The notes beneath the pieces were generated by a model. It worked only from the letters and a program-made list of their open reading frames with translations, ran no database searches and had not been told where the DNA came from. The position numbers and the translations under genes are program-made. A stretch of DNA of 12,862 nt from TMED27 sp050633165 (GTDB taxonomy: Bacteria > Pseudomonadota > Alphaproteobacteria > Micavibrionales > Micavibrionaceae), in NCBI GenBank assembly GCA_050633165.1, contig JBOEFZ010000018.1:1-12862 (forward strand), written 5' to 3'. Positions 1 to 6,529 of the stretch are shown here, in pieces (positions within the stretch are counted from its first letter, which is position 1; each line of letters opens with the position of its first letter).

Positions 1-80
1 AGCGTGCTCTTCCCATGATCAACATGCCCCACGATAACAACGCGGAATTGGTTCATATTTTTTGTGTTTTCTTCAGTCAT
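1..80 (-). CDS. cysN: CysN-type sulfate adenylyltransferase GTPase subunit, N-terminal fragment
   Basis: The reverse strand from 80 to the window edge reads 26 complete codons and part of a 27th, beginning MTEENTKNMNQF and continuing into VVIVGHVDHGKSTL. The last part is the G1 (P-loop) motif of translation-factor-like GTPases. With cysD just upstream on the same strand, the likely product is the large, GTP-hydrolysing subunit of ATP sulfurylase, which couples GTP hydrolysis to formation of adenosine 5'-phosphosulfate from ATP and sulfate in the cytoplasm. The motif is GHVDHGKST rather than the GSVDDGKST of classical CysN/NodQ, so this may belong to a divergent CysN-like branch, possibly with a fused APS kinase domain outside the window. 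The start lies 9 bases after the stop of the lipoprotein gene and has no strong ribosome binding site, which suggests translational coupling. Another translational GTPase cannot be excluded from so short a fragment. Confidence 0.7.
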   Translation of the reverse strand, partial: MTEENTKNMNQFRVVIVGHVDHGKST

Positions 81-89
81 GTTAACTAT

Positions 90-485
90 CTATTCTGCAC
101 TTCCTAGGGTTTTTGCGAGCTCTTGATGGATATCTGCAACCCAATCGGCTGCTGTTATGTTCGTTGCTACGGCTCTTTTTGATACAACTTCTACCTCTGT
201 TTTCTTAGAAGTGAGCGTTTTCAAGAAGAGGGCAACTCTTTCCCCCCAACTAAAAGCGGTAACACCGTAGGACGCCGCGATAACCCCCTGCTTTTGATCC
301 TGCTCGACAATCTTTCCATTCGTTGCAGCGATTGCTGCTATCGATGCATCCCAAGTATTGTCGTAAGATGCGGAATAGACCATTTTTATTCCCTCGCCTT
401 GCGCATTTTTCGCATGGTTAGCAGATGCGCACGCTTGTAGATTTAGGGCAACCAAGACAATTAAAGCTATTCTCAATGTTTTCAT
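90..485 (-). CDS. Small predicted lipoprotein between cysD and cysN
   Basis: This 131-residue protein has a lipoprotein signal: positively charged start (MKTLR), a hydrophobic stretch and the lipobox LQAC with the lipidated cysteine at residue 19. The residue after the cysteine is alanine, not aspartate, so by the usual +2 rule it should reach the outer membrane. The mature part has a pattern of Y-D-x-x-W-D-A at about residues 41-47, then D-Q-K-Q-G-V-I and a conserved-looking F-S-W-G-E-R stretch near 78-83. This resembles small periplasmic alpha/beta lipoproteins, but I cannot name the family. A good ribosome binding site (AGGAG, about 8 bases before the ATG) supports the start. It sits 24 bases after cysD and 9 bases before the cysN-like gene, so the three probably share one transcript. 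A role in sulfate activation is not expected from its location, and its function is unknown. Confidence 0.75.
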   Translation of the reverse strand: MKTLRIALIVLVALNLQACASANHAKNAQGEGIKMVYSASYDNTWDASIAAIAATNGKIVEQDQKQGVIAASYGVTAFSWGERVALFLKTLTSKKTEVEVVSKRAVATNITAADWVADIHQELAKTLGSAE

Positions 486-509
486 TTTTAAATCTCCTGA
501 ATTTTATTC

Positions 510-1355
510 CTACATATACCCGCGGGCGCGAAGCTTCTCGAAACTATCTTCCGTCTCGGTATCCATTGTTCTTCCAGAACGCTCGGAGGTGCTGGTCGTT
601 TCCAACTCTTCGATAATCGCCTCGATGCTGTCCGCCTTACTTGGCACGGGGAAGGTTAGGTTCTTCTCGCCCAAGGAGCGGTAGCGAACCTTTTCGCCCT
701 CTTCATTATCATGCGCGAGGTAGAGTTCGCAAAACGGAATGCCCTCACGCTGGTGATAGCGCCAGATATCCTTTTCCGTCCAATGCAAAATCGGGTGAAC
801 ACGCAAATGCGCATTACCGGTTTCATCAAAGGGGAATTCGGTCTTGAACTGATCCCAAAATTCCGGCGGCTGGTCTTTGAAATCCCATGATCCATCAAAG
901 CTACGCGGGCTAAACACACGCTCCTTCGCGCGCAAGCCTTGCTCATCACGGCGGATGCCGCCAAAAATCCCTTTGAATTTATGCTCTTCCATCAACCCCT
1001 TTAGCCCTTCGGTCTTGCGCATCGCTGCACGTGTATTGGGCGGAAGGGTTTGATCCATCTCCTCTTCGGGTGGACATTGCCAGTTAATGCAATCCAGATC
1101 CCATTCCTTAATCAAACGATCACGGAACGCATAAACCTCATCCATCTCTTGATTTGTATCAAGCAGCGCCACAGGAAACGGCACACGACCAAAGAACGCC
1201 TTACGCACCATCCAAAGCAGCGCCGTAGAATCCTTACCAATCGACCACATCATGCCGAGCGGGTCGAGCTTGTTATAAGCCTCACGAATAATGTAAATAC
1301 TTTTTGCTTCGAGTTCGTCTAAGTATGAGTACATAAATCTCTCTAAATTTGTCAT
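510..1355 (-). CDS. cysD: Sulfate adenylyltransferase subunit 2 (ATP sulfurylase small subunit)
   Basis: CysD is the catalytic subunit that makes adenosine 5'-phosphosulfate from ATP and sulfate, working as a complex with the GTPase CysN, whose gene start is seen downstream. From the ATG at 1355 the protein is 281 residues, slightly shorter than E. coli CysD (about 302). Recognisable motifs are the PP-loop SIGKDS at residues 38-43, L-D-T-N-Q-E-M near 65-71, K-T-E-G-L-K near 114-119, GGIRRDEQ at 132-139, RAKER at 142-146, WTEKDIW at 192-198, and the C-terminal S-T-S-E-R-S-G-R segment. The reading frame stays open 15 codons further upstream to 1400, but those codons lie in a repeat element and encode nothing CysD-like. 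I therefore place the start at MTNLERF, with MMLGMTN a close alternative. No clear ribosome binding site precedes either, which is unusual and may reflect the repeat. Confidence 0.93.
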   Translation of the reverse strand: MTNLERFMYSYLDELEAKSIYIIREAYNKLDPLGMMWSIGKDSTALLWMVRKAFFGRVPFPVALLDTNQEMDEVYAFRDRLIKEWDLDCINWQCPPEEEMDQTLPPNTRAAMRKTEGLKGLMEEHKFKGIFGGIRRDEQGLRAKERVFSPRSFDGSWDFKDQPPEFWDQFKTEFPFDETGNAHLRVHPILHWTEKDIWRYHQREGIPFCELYLAHDNEEGEKVRYRSLGEKNLTFPVPSKADSIEAIIEELETTSTSERSGRTMDTETEDSFEKLRARGYM

Positions 1356-1432
1356 CCCGAGCATCATCGAGGGATCTTTTATAACATCAGATCCCTCCAC
1401 TCCAGCGCTACCGCGCTTCCGGTCGGGATGAC
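1351..1432. repeat. 82-bp palindromic intergenic repeat overlapping the cysD start
   Basis: The ends form a perfect 10-bp inverted repeat, GTCATCCCGA (1351-1360) and TCGGGATGAC (1423-1432). Inside is a second perfect 9-bp inverted repeat, GAGGGATCT (1369-1377) and AGATCCCTC (1389-1397), with an 11-base loop. Dispersed repeats with GTCATCCCG ends are, from memory, common in alphaproteobacterial genomes. The left end contains the likely cysD ATG (1353-1355), so the element occupies the whole translation initiation region of that gene. Confidence 0.75.
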
Positions 1433-1521
1433 AGAGTATTATAGGAGAGAGATTAGCAATTCAAGAGAGAATTTTTGCTGCGATATTGCTCCACCTCTGC
1501 TTTTGTGGAAGTCTAGCGAAT

Positions 1522-2721
1522 ATGCAGCCCCAGCCCCCCATAAAACAATCCCTCTATACCCGCATCACACGCGGCAATGTGGCGTTGCATTTGGCGGCGA
1601 TTTGGTTTTTGTATTTGATCCTCTCGACCGTCTATGTCTTCCCCAAAGGATTACCCCAACCCGCCGATGTGATTTTAATGGCAGGCGTGGCGAGCGGCTT
1701 ACTCGCCTCATTCCTACGCTATGACGGGCGGATACCGCTGATTTATATTGTCGGGATCATGTTTGCCCTGCTCACCGTCGGGATTAATCTGGTGAATAAT
1801 ATCTACTACCCGCATAAACGATTACTGCTTAGCGCAACCTATTACCCCTATAACTTTCTGGTCTTCGCCTTCGTGGTGTTTTTATTCAGCCGCGATGCGG
1901 AACTGATTAAGAAGATTAGCTATTACGCCGTAGCGGCGGCGGTAATGCTACAAACCTTTTGGGTCGTAGCCTTCCCCGATATGGGCGCGGCGCGTTTGAC
2001 GGGCGGGTTTTCCAACCCGAACCAGCTTGCCTATTGGGCGATATTGTCCATGGCGATGATCTATTTTTTGAAACGGGATGACCGCTTTACGCTGCTTGAT
2101 CTCGCGCTGTTTGGGATGATTGGGTATATTCAATCCCTCTCCCTCTCCAAGGCAGGGATTATTGCCTATGCGGTGATGGCAATTGTCTTTATTGCCTCGC
2201 GCCAGACGCCGAAACAGGCGAAATTGTTGATTGCTTTCGTAGGAACGGTGGCGGCGGTGTTTGTAGCGTTTCAGGGCTCGCATGTTTTAACCGGATCAAT
2301 GAATATCAATGCGGCCGAGCGGGTGATGGAGCGGATGGCAACCATCGGGCAGGAAAATGACGATAGTTTAGAGGGGCGGGGCTATAACCGCCTTTGGGAA
2401 AATCCGCATTATTTGCTATTCGGTGCGGGCGAAGGGTCATATGACCGTTTCCGCACACGGCATAGCCCCAATGAACTACATTCCGGCCTCGCCACAATTT
2501 TATTTTCCTATAGCATCTTCGGCTTTGCCCTGTTTTCCGGCTTTATAGTGCTGATTTTATATAAGCAGCCGTGGATCTGCTGGGCGGTGATGTTCTCGGT
2601 ATTGCTGTTCAGCGCCTCTTCACAAACCATCCGCTTTACCCATACTTGGGTCGTCTTCGGCATGGCTTATGCAAGCTTCATCTACAGTCCGACAAGGCAG
2701 CGTAATCATAAGGGAGATTAA
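1522..2721 (+). CDS. O-antigen ligase/polymerase-like membrane protein
   Basis: This polytopic inner-membrane protein has about ten hydrophobic segments and resembles the WaaL/Wzy superfamily, which join or polymerise undecaprenyl-linked glycans on the periplasmic side. From the ATG at 1522 it is 399 residues. Supporting features are the G-G-F-S-N-P-N-Q motif at about residues 161-168, typical of this superfamily, followed by a long, weakly hydrophobic loop (about 260-320) containing the G-A-G-E-G stretch near 301-305 and S-P-N-E-L-H-S-G near 315-322, where the histidine sits as in ligase loops. The frame opens earlier, with an ATG at 1486, but GGAAG at 1507-1511 is well placed for 1522. The stop overlaps the end of the convergent ugd gene by four bases (TTAA). 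The UDP-glucuronate gene beside it suggests a surface polysaccharide job. Ligase and polymerase cannot be told apart here. Confidence 0.75.
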   Translation: MQPQPPIKQSLYTRITRGNVALHLAAIWFLYLILSTVYVFPKGLPQPADVILMAGVASGLLASFLRYDGRIPLIYIVGIMFALLTVGINLVNNIYYPHKRLLLSATYYPYNFLVFAFVVFLFSRDAELIKKISYYAVAAAVMLQTFWVVAFPDMGAARLTGGFSNPNQLAYWAILSMAMIYFLKRDDRFTLLDLALFGMIGYIQSLSLSKAGIIAYAVMAIVFIASRQTPKQAKLLIAFVGTVAAVFVAFQGSHVLTGSMNINAAERVMERMATIGQENDDSLEGRGYNRLWENPHYLLFGAGEGSYDRFRTRHSPNELHSGLATILFSYSIFGFALFSGFIVLILYKQPWICWAVMFSVLLFSASSQTIRFTHTWVVFGMAYASFIYSPTRQRNHKGD

Positions 2722-4076
2722 GCCGCCTCTGCCTTGCTATTCGCGTTCCCTTCAACAACAGCCTTGCCAACGGGAACATAATGAAAGCCGCGCTCGCGCA
2801 TGGTTTCGGGGTCGTAGATGTTGCGCAAATCAATGAGGGTCTTGCTCTTCATAATCTCGGAAAGGCGAGAGATAGACAGCGCGCGAAACTCGTTCCATTC
2901 GGTGATAATAACCAATGCATCGGCATCTTGCGCCGCTTCATACGGGTCTTCACACCATTGCACATCCTCAAGAACCTCCGCCGCTTCCTCCATCGCCGCA
3001 GGGTCAGACGCCGCAATACTCGCGCCATGATCTTGCAAATAAGGAATGATTTGTAGCGCAGGTGCCTCACGCATATCATCGGTCTGCGGCTTAAACGCCA
3101 CGCCAAGAATGGCAATACGCTTACCCTCGACCGACCCGCCGCACGCCTCAATCACGCGCTCCGCCATAGAGCGCTGGCGTTCGGTATTCACCCACACAAC
3201 CGTTTCAACAATATTTTGCGGCGCGCCGTGCTTTTGCCCGATTTGCGTTAGCGCCAATGTGTCCTTTGGAAAGCATGAGCCACCATAGCCCGGTCCGGCA
3301 TGAAGGAATTTCTTGCCGATGCGCCCGTCAAGACCAATGCCCTTCGCAACTTGCTGCACATCCGCCCCTGTTTTCTCGCACAGATTAGCAATCTCGTTAA
3401 TAAAGGTAATCTTCGTCGCCAAAAACGCATTGCCGGCATATTTAATCAGCTCAGATGTCTCCGGCGATACAACAACCATCGGTGTCTCGTTAATATAAAG
3501 CGGCCGATAAAGGTCGCGCATAATTTCCGCCGCACGCTCGCTATTCACACCAATCACAACACGATCAGGGCGCAAAAAGTCATTAATCGCCGCTCCCTCA
3601 CGCAAAAACTCAGGATTCGAACAAACATCAAATTCGACATCATTCTTGCCAAGACGATCCAGCTCGGCACGGATAATGGCGCTGACTTCTTTTGCTGTAC
3701 CAACCGGAACGGTAGATTTTGTCACGATGAGGAGGTAATCCTCCATCAATGCCGCAATTTCTTTCGCCGCCGCATGAACATATTTCATATCGGCATGGCC
3801 ATCGTCCTCACGCGCGGGCGTACCAACGGCGATAAATACGGCCTCTGCATCCTTCATCGCTTCGCGAAGTGATGTTGTAAAGGAAAGACGCTCGGCCTTA
3901 ACCTGCTTTTCAACCAAATCTTCCAGACCAGGCTCATAAATGGGAATAACACCATTCTTCAAACCGTTAATCTTGGCCTCGTCCTTATCAACGCACGTAA
4001 CCTCAATCCCGAACTCGGCAAAGCACGTCCCTGAAACCAAGCCAACATACCCCGTCCCGATCATCCCAATTTTCAT
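2718..4076 (-). CDS. ugd: UDP-glucose 6-dehydrogenase
   Basis: This cytoplasmic enzyme oxidises UDP-glucose twice with NAD+ to give UDP-glucuronate, a precursor for capsule, exopolysaccharide and LPS sugars. The 452-residue length is normal for bacterial Ugd/TuaD. The N-terminal Rossmann motif G-T-G-Y-V-G is at residues 7-12, the substrate motif N-P-E-F-L-R-E-G at 154-161, the central helix with the catalytic-region lysine and asparagine (I-K-Y-A-G-N) at 211-216, and the catalytic cysteine is Cys268 in G-G-S-C-F-P-K-D. The C-terminal UDP-binding domain has G-V-A-F-K-P near 325-330 and D-D-M-R-E-A near 333-338. All key residues are present. AAGGA about 8 bases before the ATG supports the start. 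It is transcribed towards the ligase-like gene and divergently from the SapC-family gene. Confidence 0.96.
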   Translation of the reverse strand: MKIGMIGTGYVGLVSGTCFAEFGIEVTCVDKDEAKINGLKNGVIPIYEPGLEDLVEKQVKAERLSFTTSLREAMKDAEAVFIAVGTPAREDDGHADMKYVHAAAKEIAALMEDYLLIVTKSTVPVGTAKEVSAIIRAELDRLGKNDVEFDVCSNPEFLREGAAINDFLRPDRVVIGVNSERAAEIMRDLYRPLYINETPMVVVSPETSELIKYAGNAFLATKITFINEIANLCEKTGADVQQVAKGIGLDGRIGKKFLHAGPGYGGSCFPKDTLALTQIGQKHGAPQNIVETVVWVNTERQRSMAERVIEACGGSVEGKRIAILGVAFKPQTDDMREAPALQIIPYLQDHGASIAASDPAAMEEAAEVLEDVQWCEDPYEAAQDADALVIITEWNEFRALSISRLSEIMKSKTLIDLRNIYDPETMRERGFHYVPVGKAVVEGNANSKAEAA

Positions 4077-4134
4077 GTACGCATTCCTTTTGTCATTATG
4101 AATCGATTAATAAAACCGTAAACAGTTTCATTTA

Positions 4135-4143
4135 TGCTATAAA
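4135..4143 (+). promoter_or_regulatory. Possible extended -10 promoter for the SapC-family gene
   Basis: The 136-base gap between the divergent ugd and SapC-family genes is AT-rich. It contains TGCTATAAA, which fits an extended -10 element (TG, one base, then TATAAA) reading towards the SapC-family gene about 70 bases away. No convincing -35 hexamer lies 16-18 bases upstream, so this is only a candidate. Confidence 0.25.
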
Positions 4144-4212
4144 GCGTTGATTTGAGCAATTAATTTTGTTTCACTGCAAAGATACATTTTTTCAACAGGT
4201 TAGGAATTACAC

Positions 4213-4974
4213 ATGGCAAAAAAAGCAGCAGATAAACCAAAAGAGCCGGCAGCAAATATGCCGCTTTTCTATGCCGGCCCCGCCCCCCTTGATGCAAAGA
4301 TACATGCGGATAAGGCGCTCAAGAAAAATTTCGGCTTTGGCTTTACAAAGGGCGTAAACGCCGTTCCGGTCAATATTATCGAACTTCCGCAAGTATGCCA
4401 TTACTACCCCATCGCATTCTCCCCCGATGGTAATGCAACACCGGTGGCAATTTTGGGGCTGCGGGATAATGAGAATTTGTTTTTGAAGGATGATAATACA
4501 TGGCTTGAAAATGCTTATATTCCGGCCTATGTCCGTCGCTACCCCTTCATTTTCTCCGAAATGCCCGATGGCGATCAATTGACGCTTTGCGTGGATATGA
4601 ATGATGACGTGATCGAGGATAAAGGCGAGCAAAAATTCTTCGATGCGGATGGACAGCCGAGCGAGCTTTCGAAGAATGCATTGGAGTTCTGCAAATCCTA
4701 CCACGCCGCCGCACAGCAATCGATCGAGTTTAGTCAAGCCATCGCAAAGAGCGGCATCTTGGTCGAGCGCGAAGCGCAGATTAATGTCGCAGGGAATAAG
4801 CGCATTAATTTCTCTGGCTTCCACATCATTGACGAACAAAAATTCGCCGAACTGGATGATGCGGTTATTTTGGAGTGGCGGGCAAAAGGATGGTTGCCGT
4901 TCGTATATGCGCATCTATTCTCCGGCGCGCAGTGGCAAAGACTTTCCACACTACTCTCCGCAAAAGATTCGTAA
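4213..4974 (+). CDS. SapC-family protein
   Basis: The 253-residue product matches my recollection of the SapC family (Pfam PF07277) across most of its length. Family-like stretches are A-V-P-V-N-I-I-E-L (about residues 50-58), H-Y-Y-P-I-A-F (63-69), Y-I-P-A-Y-V-R-R-Y-P-F-I-F (103-115), a middle acidic segment, and the C-terminal half around Q-I-N-V (about 192-195) and G-F-H-I-I-D-E. There is no signal peptide and no membrane helix; the N-terminus is lysine-rich (MAKKAADKPKEP). The name comes from surface-layer studies, and the biochemical role is not established. A GGAA at about 4203-4206 precedes the ATG. It appears to be a single-gene unit, divergent from ugd and followed by a 238-base gap that holds the first structured repeat. 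Confidence 0.85.
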   Translation: MAKKAADKPKEPAANMPLFYAGPAPLDAKIHADKALKKNFGFGFTKGVNAVPVNIIELPQVCHYYPIAFSPDGNATPVAILGLRDNENLFLKDDNTWLENAYIPAYVRRYPFIFSEMPDGDQLTLCVDMNDDVIEDKGEQKFFDADGQPSELSKNALEFCKSYHAAAQQSIEFSQAIAKSGILVEREAQINVAGNKRINFSGFHIIDEQKFAELDDAVILEWRAKGWLPFVYAHLFSGAQWQRLSTLLSAKDS

Positions 4975-5067
4975 GGGAATTCAGGTTTATCTTTGAATTT
5001 TCTTGAACCTTTCGTATCTGCGTGCTATCCAAATTCTATTACAGAAAATGTTATATAGTTGTTTCAG

Positions 5068-5186
5068 TTAACAATCGAACAGCCTTCGAAAATGAAGTTG
5101 TTCGAGAACCGCACCGCAGCGTACATTTTGTGCGTGAGGAGCGGAAGCACAAAACGACTTTATTTGCAGAACTGTACGATTGTTAA
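5068..5186 (+). repeat. Structured repeat, copy 1 (possible RNA or hairpin element)
   Basis: The outermost arms TTAACAATCGAACAG (5068-5082) and CTGTACGATTGTTAA (5172-5186) pair with one mismatch. Inside, 5090-5102 pairs with 5153-5165 as 13 uninterrupted base pairs if G-U pairs are allowed. Next, CCGC (5109-5112) pairs with GCGG (5141-5144), then CGTAC (5120-5124) with GTGCG (5130-5134) around loop ATTTT. The G-U pairs only work if the plus strand is the RNA. The core 5101-5169 matches a second copy at 9690-9758 at about 57 of 69 bases, but the outer arms are unrelated. It ends 26 bases before the start of the next gene. Confidence 0.7.
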
Positions 5187-5212
5187 ATGGAATGACTATA
5201 GGGGATAAACGC

Positions 5213-5794
5213 ATGGCAAAAGTCGGAGCGCATCGCGCGGCAGAACTTACAGGTAAGTCGAAATCAACCATTCAACGCGCAATGAGCAGCGGCAAGGTGT
5301 CTTATGAGCTGGACAATAACGGACGGCGCGTCATTGATGTGTCCGAGCTAGAGCGCGTATTCGGTGTCGACTCCGCCACCCCGACAAGCAGCAGCGGCAG
5401 CATGACAAGCGCCTCCGCAGTTGAGCAGGAACTTGAAAAAGCACAAAACTTGCTCGAGACAGAGCGTCTTAAAATGCGCATCCAGATGTTGGAAGATCAA
5501 TTACAAGTCGCAGAAACACAGATTGATGACCTCAAAGCGCAACGCGACCAGTGGCAGCGCCAAGCCTCCCAAGTCCTCATCACCAGCCAATTCTCCCAAA
5601 AGCAGGCCGAAGACCTCGCCGAGCAGCTCAAAGCCCGCGAAGAACGCGCCAAAGCCCGCCGCGAGCAAATCGAGAAGCAGCGTTTGGCACAAAAGATGAA
5701 GCAGCTCGAAGCGCAAAACGAAAACGCCGAAAGCGAAGATGAAGATGCATTCAGCTTCGGCGGCCTTTGGAAAAAGGTTAAAGGGCAGAATTAA
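5213..5794 (+). CDS. Helix-turn-helix plus coiled-coil protein, plasmid replication-associated type
   Basis: From the ATG at 5213, preceded by a strong AGGGGAT site, the product is 193 residues. Residues about 4-51 form a MerR/excisionase-like helix-turn-helix (A-A-E-L-T-G-K-S-K-S-T-I-Q-R-A, then G-R-R-V-I-D-V-S-E-L-E-R-V-F-G). A serine/threonine-rich linker (52-66) leads to a long charged coiled coil (about 67-162) rich in E, K, Q and R, then an acidic patch and a C-terminal F-G-G-L-W-K-K-V-K-G-Q-N tail. The layout resembles the 'plasmid replication DNA-binding protein' encoded beside rep genes on Acinetobacter plasmids, and similar proteins of mobile elements. No rep, par or mobilisation gene is present here, so that role is not supported by context. 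It probably binds DNA through the N-terminus and oligomerises through the coil. A longer open frame from 5180 runs through the repeat arm and is less likely. Confidence 0.75.
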   Translation: MAKVGAHRAAELTGKSKSTIQRAMSSGKVSYELDNNGRRVIDVSELERVFGVDSATPTSSSGSMTSASAVEQELEKAQNLLETERLKMRIQMLEDQLQVAETQIDDLKAQRDQWQRQASQVLITSQFSQKQAEDLAEQLKAREERAKARREQIEKQRLAQKMKQLEAQNENAESEDEDAFSFGGLWKKVKGQN

Positions 5795-5821
5795 GCCAGC
5801 TTAACCCCAGCTTATAACCAT

Positions 5822-5914
5822 CGTCATTACACGGCTTGTACCCAAAGGGCAGCAGCGCCGTGTAATCCACCTTCCCATTAAACATAGATTGCACGCATAA
5901 AGCGTGCAATGACG
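5822..5914. repeat. 93-bp palindromic intergenic repeat with CGTCATT ends
   Basis: The terminal inverted repeat is CGTCATT (5822-5828) with AATGACG (5908-5914). It encloses two strong hairpins: ATTACACGGC (5826-5835) with GCCGTGTAAT (5857-5866), and ATTGCACGC (5888-5896) with GCGTGCAAT (5902-5910) around loop ATAAA. It lies between two plus-strand genes and could act as a transcript processing or stop point, although no T-run follows the hairpins. Confidence 0.65.
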
Positions 5915-5936
5915 GCTTGAAGGATGCTAAACTTAA

Positions 5937-6476
5937 ATGATGAGATTTCTTTTTGGTTTTTTAACCCTGATACTGGCTTTCCCCGCCAACGCGCAGGAAG
6001 AAGCACCACCCGCACTCGAAGCTCCCGCATCGGCGGAAAGCATTTACGACCTTATCCCCGATGAATTTCTGCTGGAAGCAAAAAATTTCGTAAGGCAATG
6101 CGAAGGAAACTCCCAACTCGCGCTCTATTATAATTGCGAATGCATGGGCGCCGCTTTTTTGGATGAGCGGATTAAACAAGGGCCGGACGTGAGCGCCTCC
6201 TCTATCGAATTGCAATTGGCACGCGGCAAACAATGCAAGGATGCAAGCGGCATCGCCGCCCAACGCTACGAGAGCTGCTTTAACATGCCTGTCGAATTGC
6301 CGCGCGATATGACGCCGGAGCAATATTGCGAATGCTACGCCAATGAATTTGCCAAGGTATTCGAGGAATATGGCGGCATGTTCGGCTCGCGCGAAAATGT
6401 CAAAATGATGGCCCGCGCCCGCATGGTCTGCGGCCGCCCCGACCTAGCCCGCCGCATGTATCGCGGGCAGTTTTGA
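5937..6476 (+). CDS. Secreted cysteine-rich protein of unknown function
   Basis: The 179-residue product begins with a clear Sec signal peptide: M-M-R, a hydrophobic core (F-L-F-G-F-L-T-L-I-L-A-F) and cleavage after A-N-A near residue 19, so it should be periplasmic or secreted. The mature protein starts with a proline/alanine-rich acidic linker. It then has eight cysteines (55, 67, 69, 100, 114, 131, 133, 165) arranged as two similar halves, each C-x(n)-C-E-C followed about 30 residues later by another C. Four disulfides or a metal site are plausible inferences. Two adjacent ATGs (5937 and 5940) can start it; an AGGA lies about 13 bases upstream. I do not recognise the family. It stands between a repeat and cysQ, and nothing nearby points to a job. 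Confidence 0.75.
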   Translation: MMRFLFGFLTLILAFPANAQEEAPPALEAPASAESIYDLIPDEFLLEAKNFVRQCEGNSQLALYYNCECMGAAFLDERIKQGPDVSASSIELQLARGKQCKDASGIAAQRYESCFNMPVELPRDMTPEQYCECYANEFAKVFEEYGGMFGSRENVKMMARARMVCGRPDLARRMYRGQF

Positions 6477-6529
6477 TCTTGGTATAAAACGTAGTGGACT
6501 TACTGTCTTAGTTGTTTAAAACAGTTCCC

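Noticed and set aside
1428..1724. An alternative 98-codon frame overlapping the start of the ligase-like gene
   Set aside because: It is out of frame with the well-supported membrane protein, has no homology I recognise, and lacks a ribosome binding site.
3300..3872. A 190-codon plus-strand open frame within ugd
   Set aside because: It lies wholly inside ugd on the opposite strand, with a composition expected of an antisense frame and no known motif.
4207..4914. A 235-codon open frame on the minus strand opposite the SapC-family gene
   Set aside because: It is the antisense of a well-supported family protein, has no recognisable domain and shares its codon pattern with the opposite frame.
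4981..5031. A sigma-70 promoter TTGAAC (5003-5008), 17 bases, TATCCA (5026-5031) for the HTH gene
   Set aside because: The -10 hexamer matches the consensus at only three positions, so it is too weak to list as a feature.
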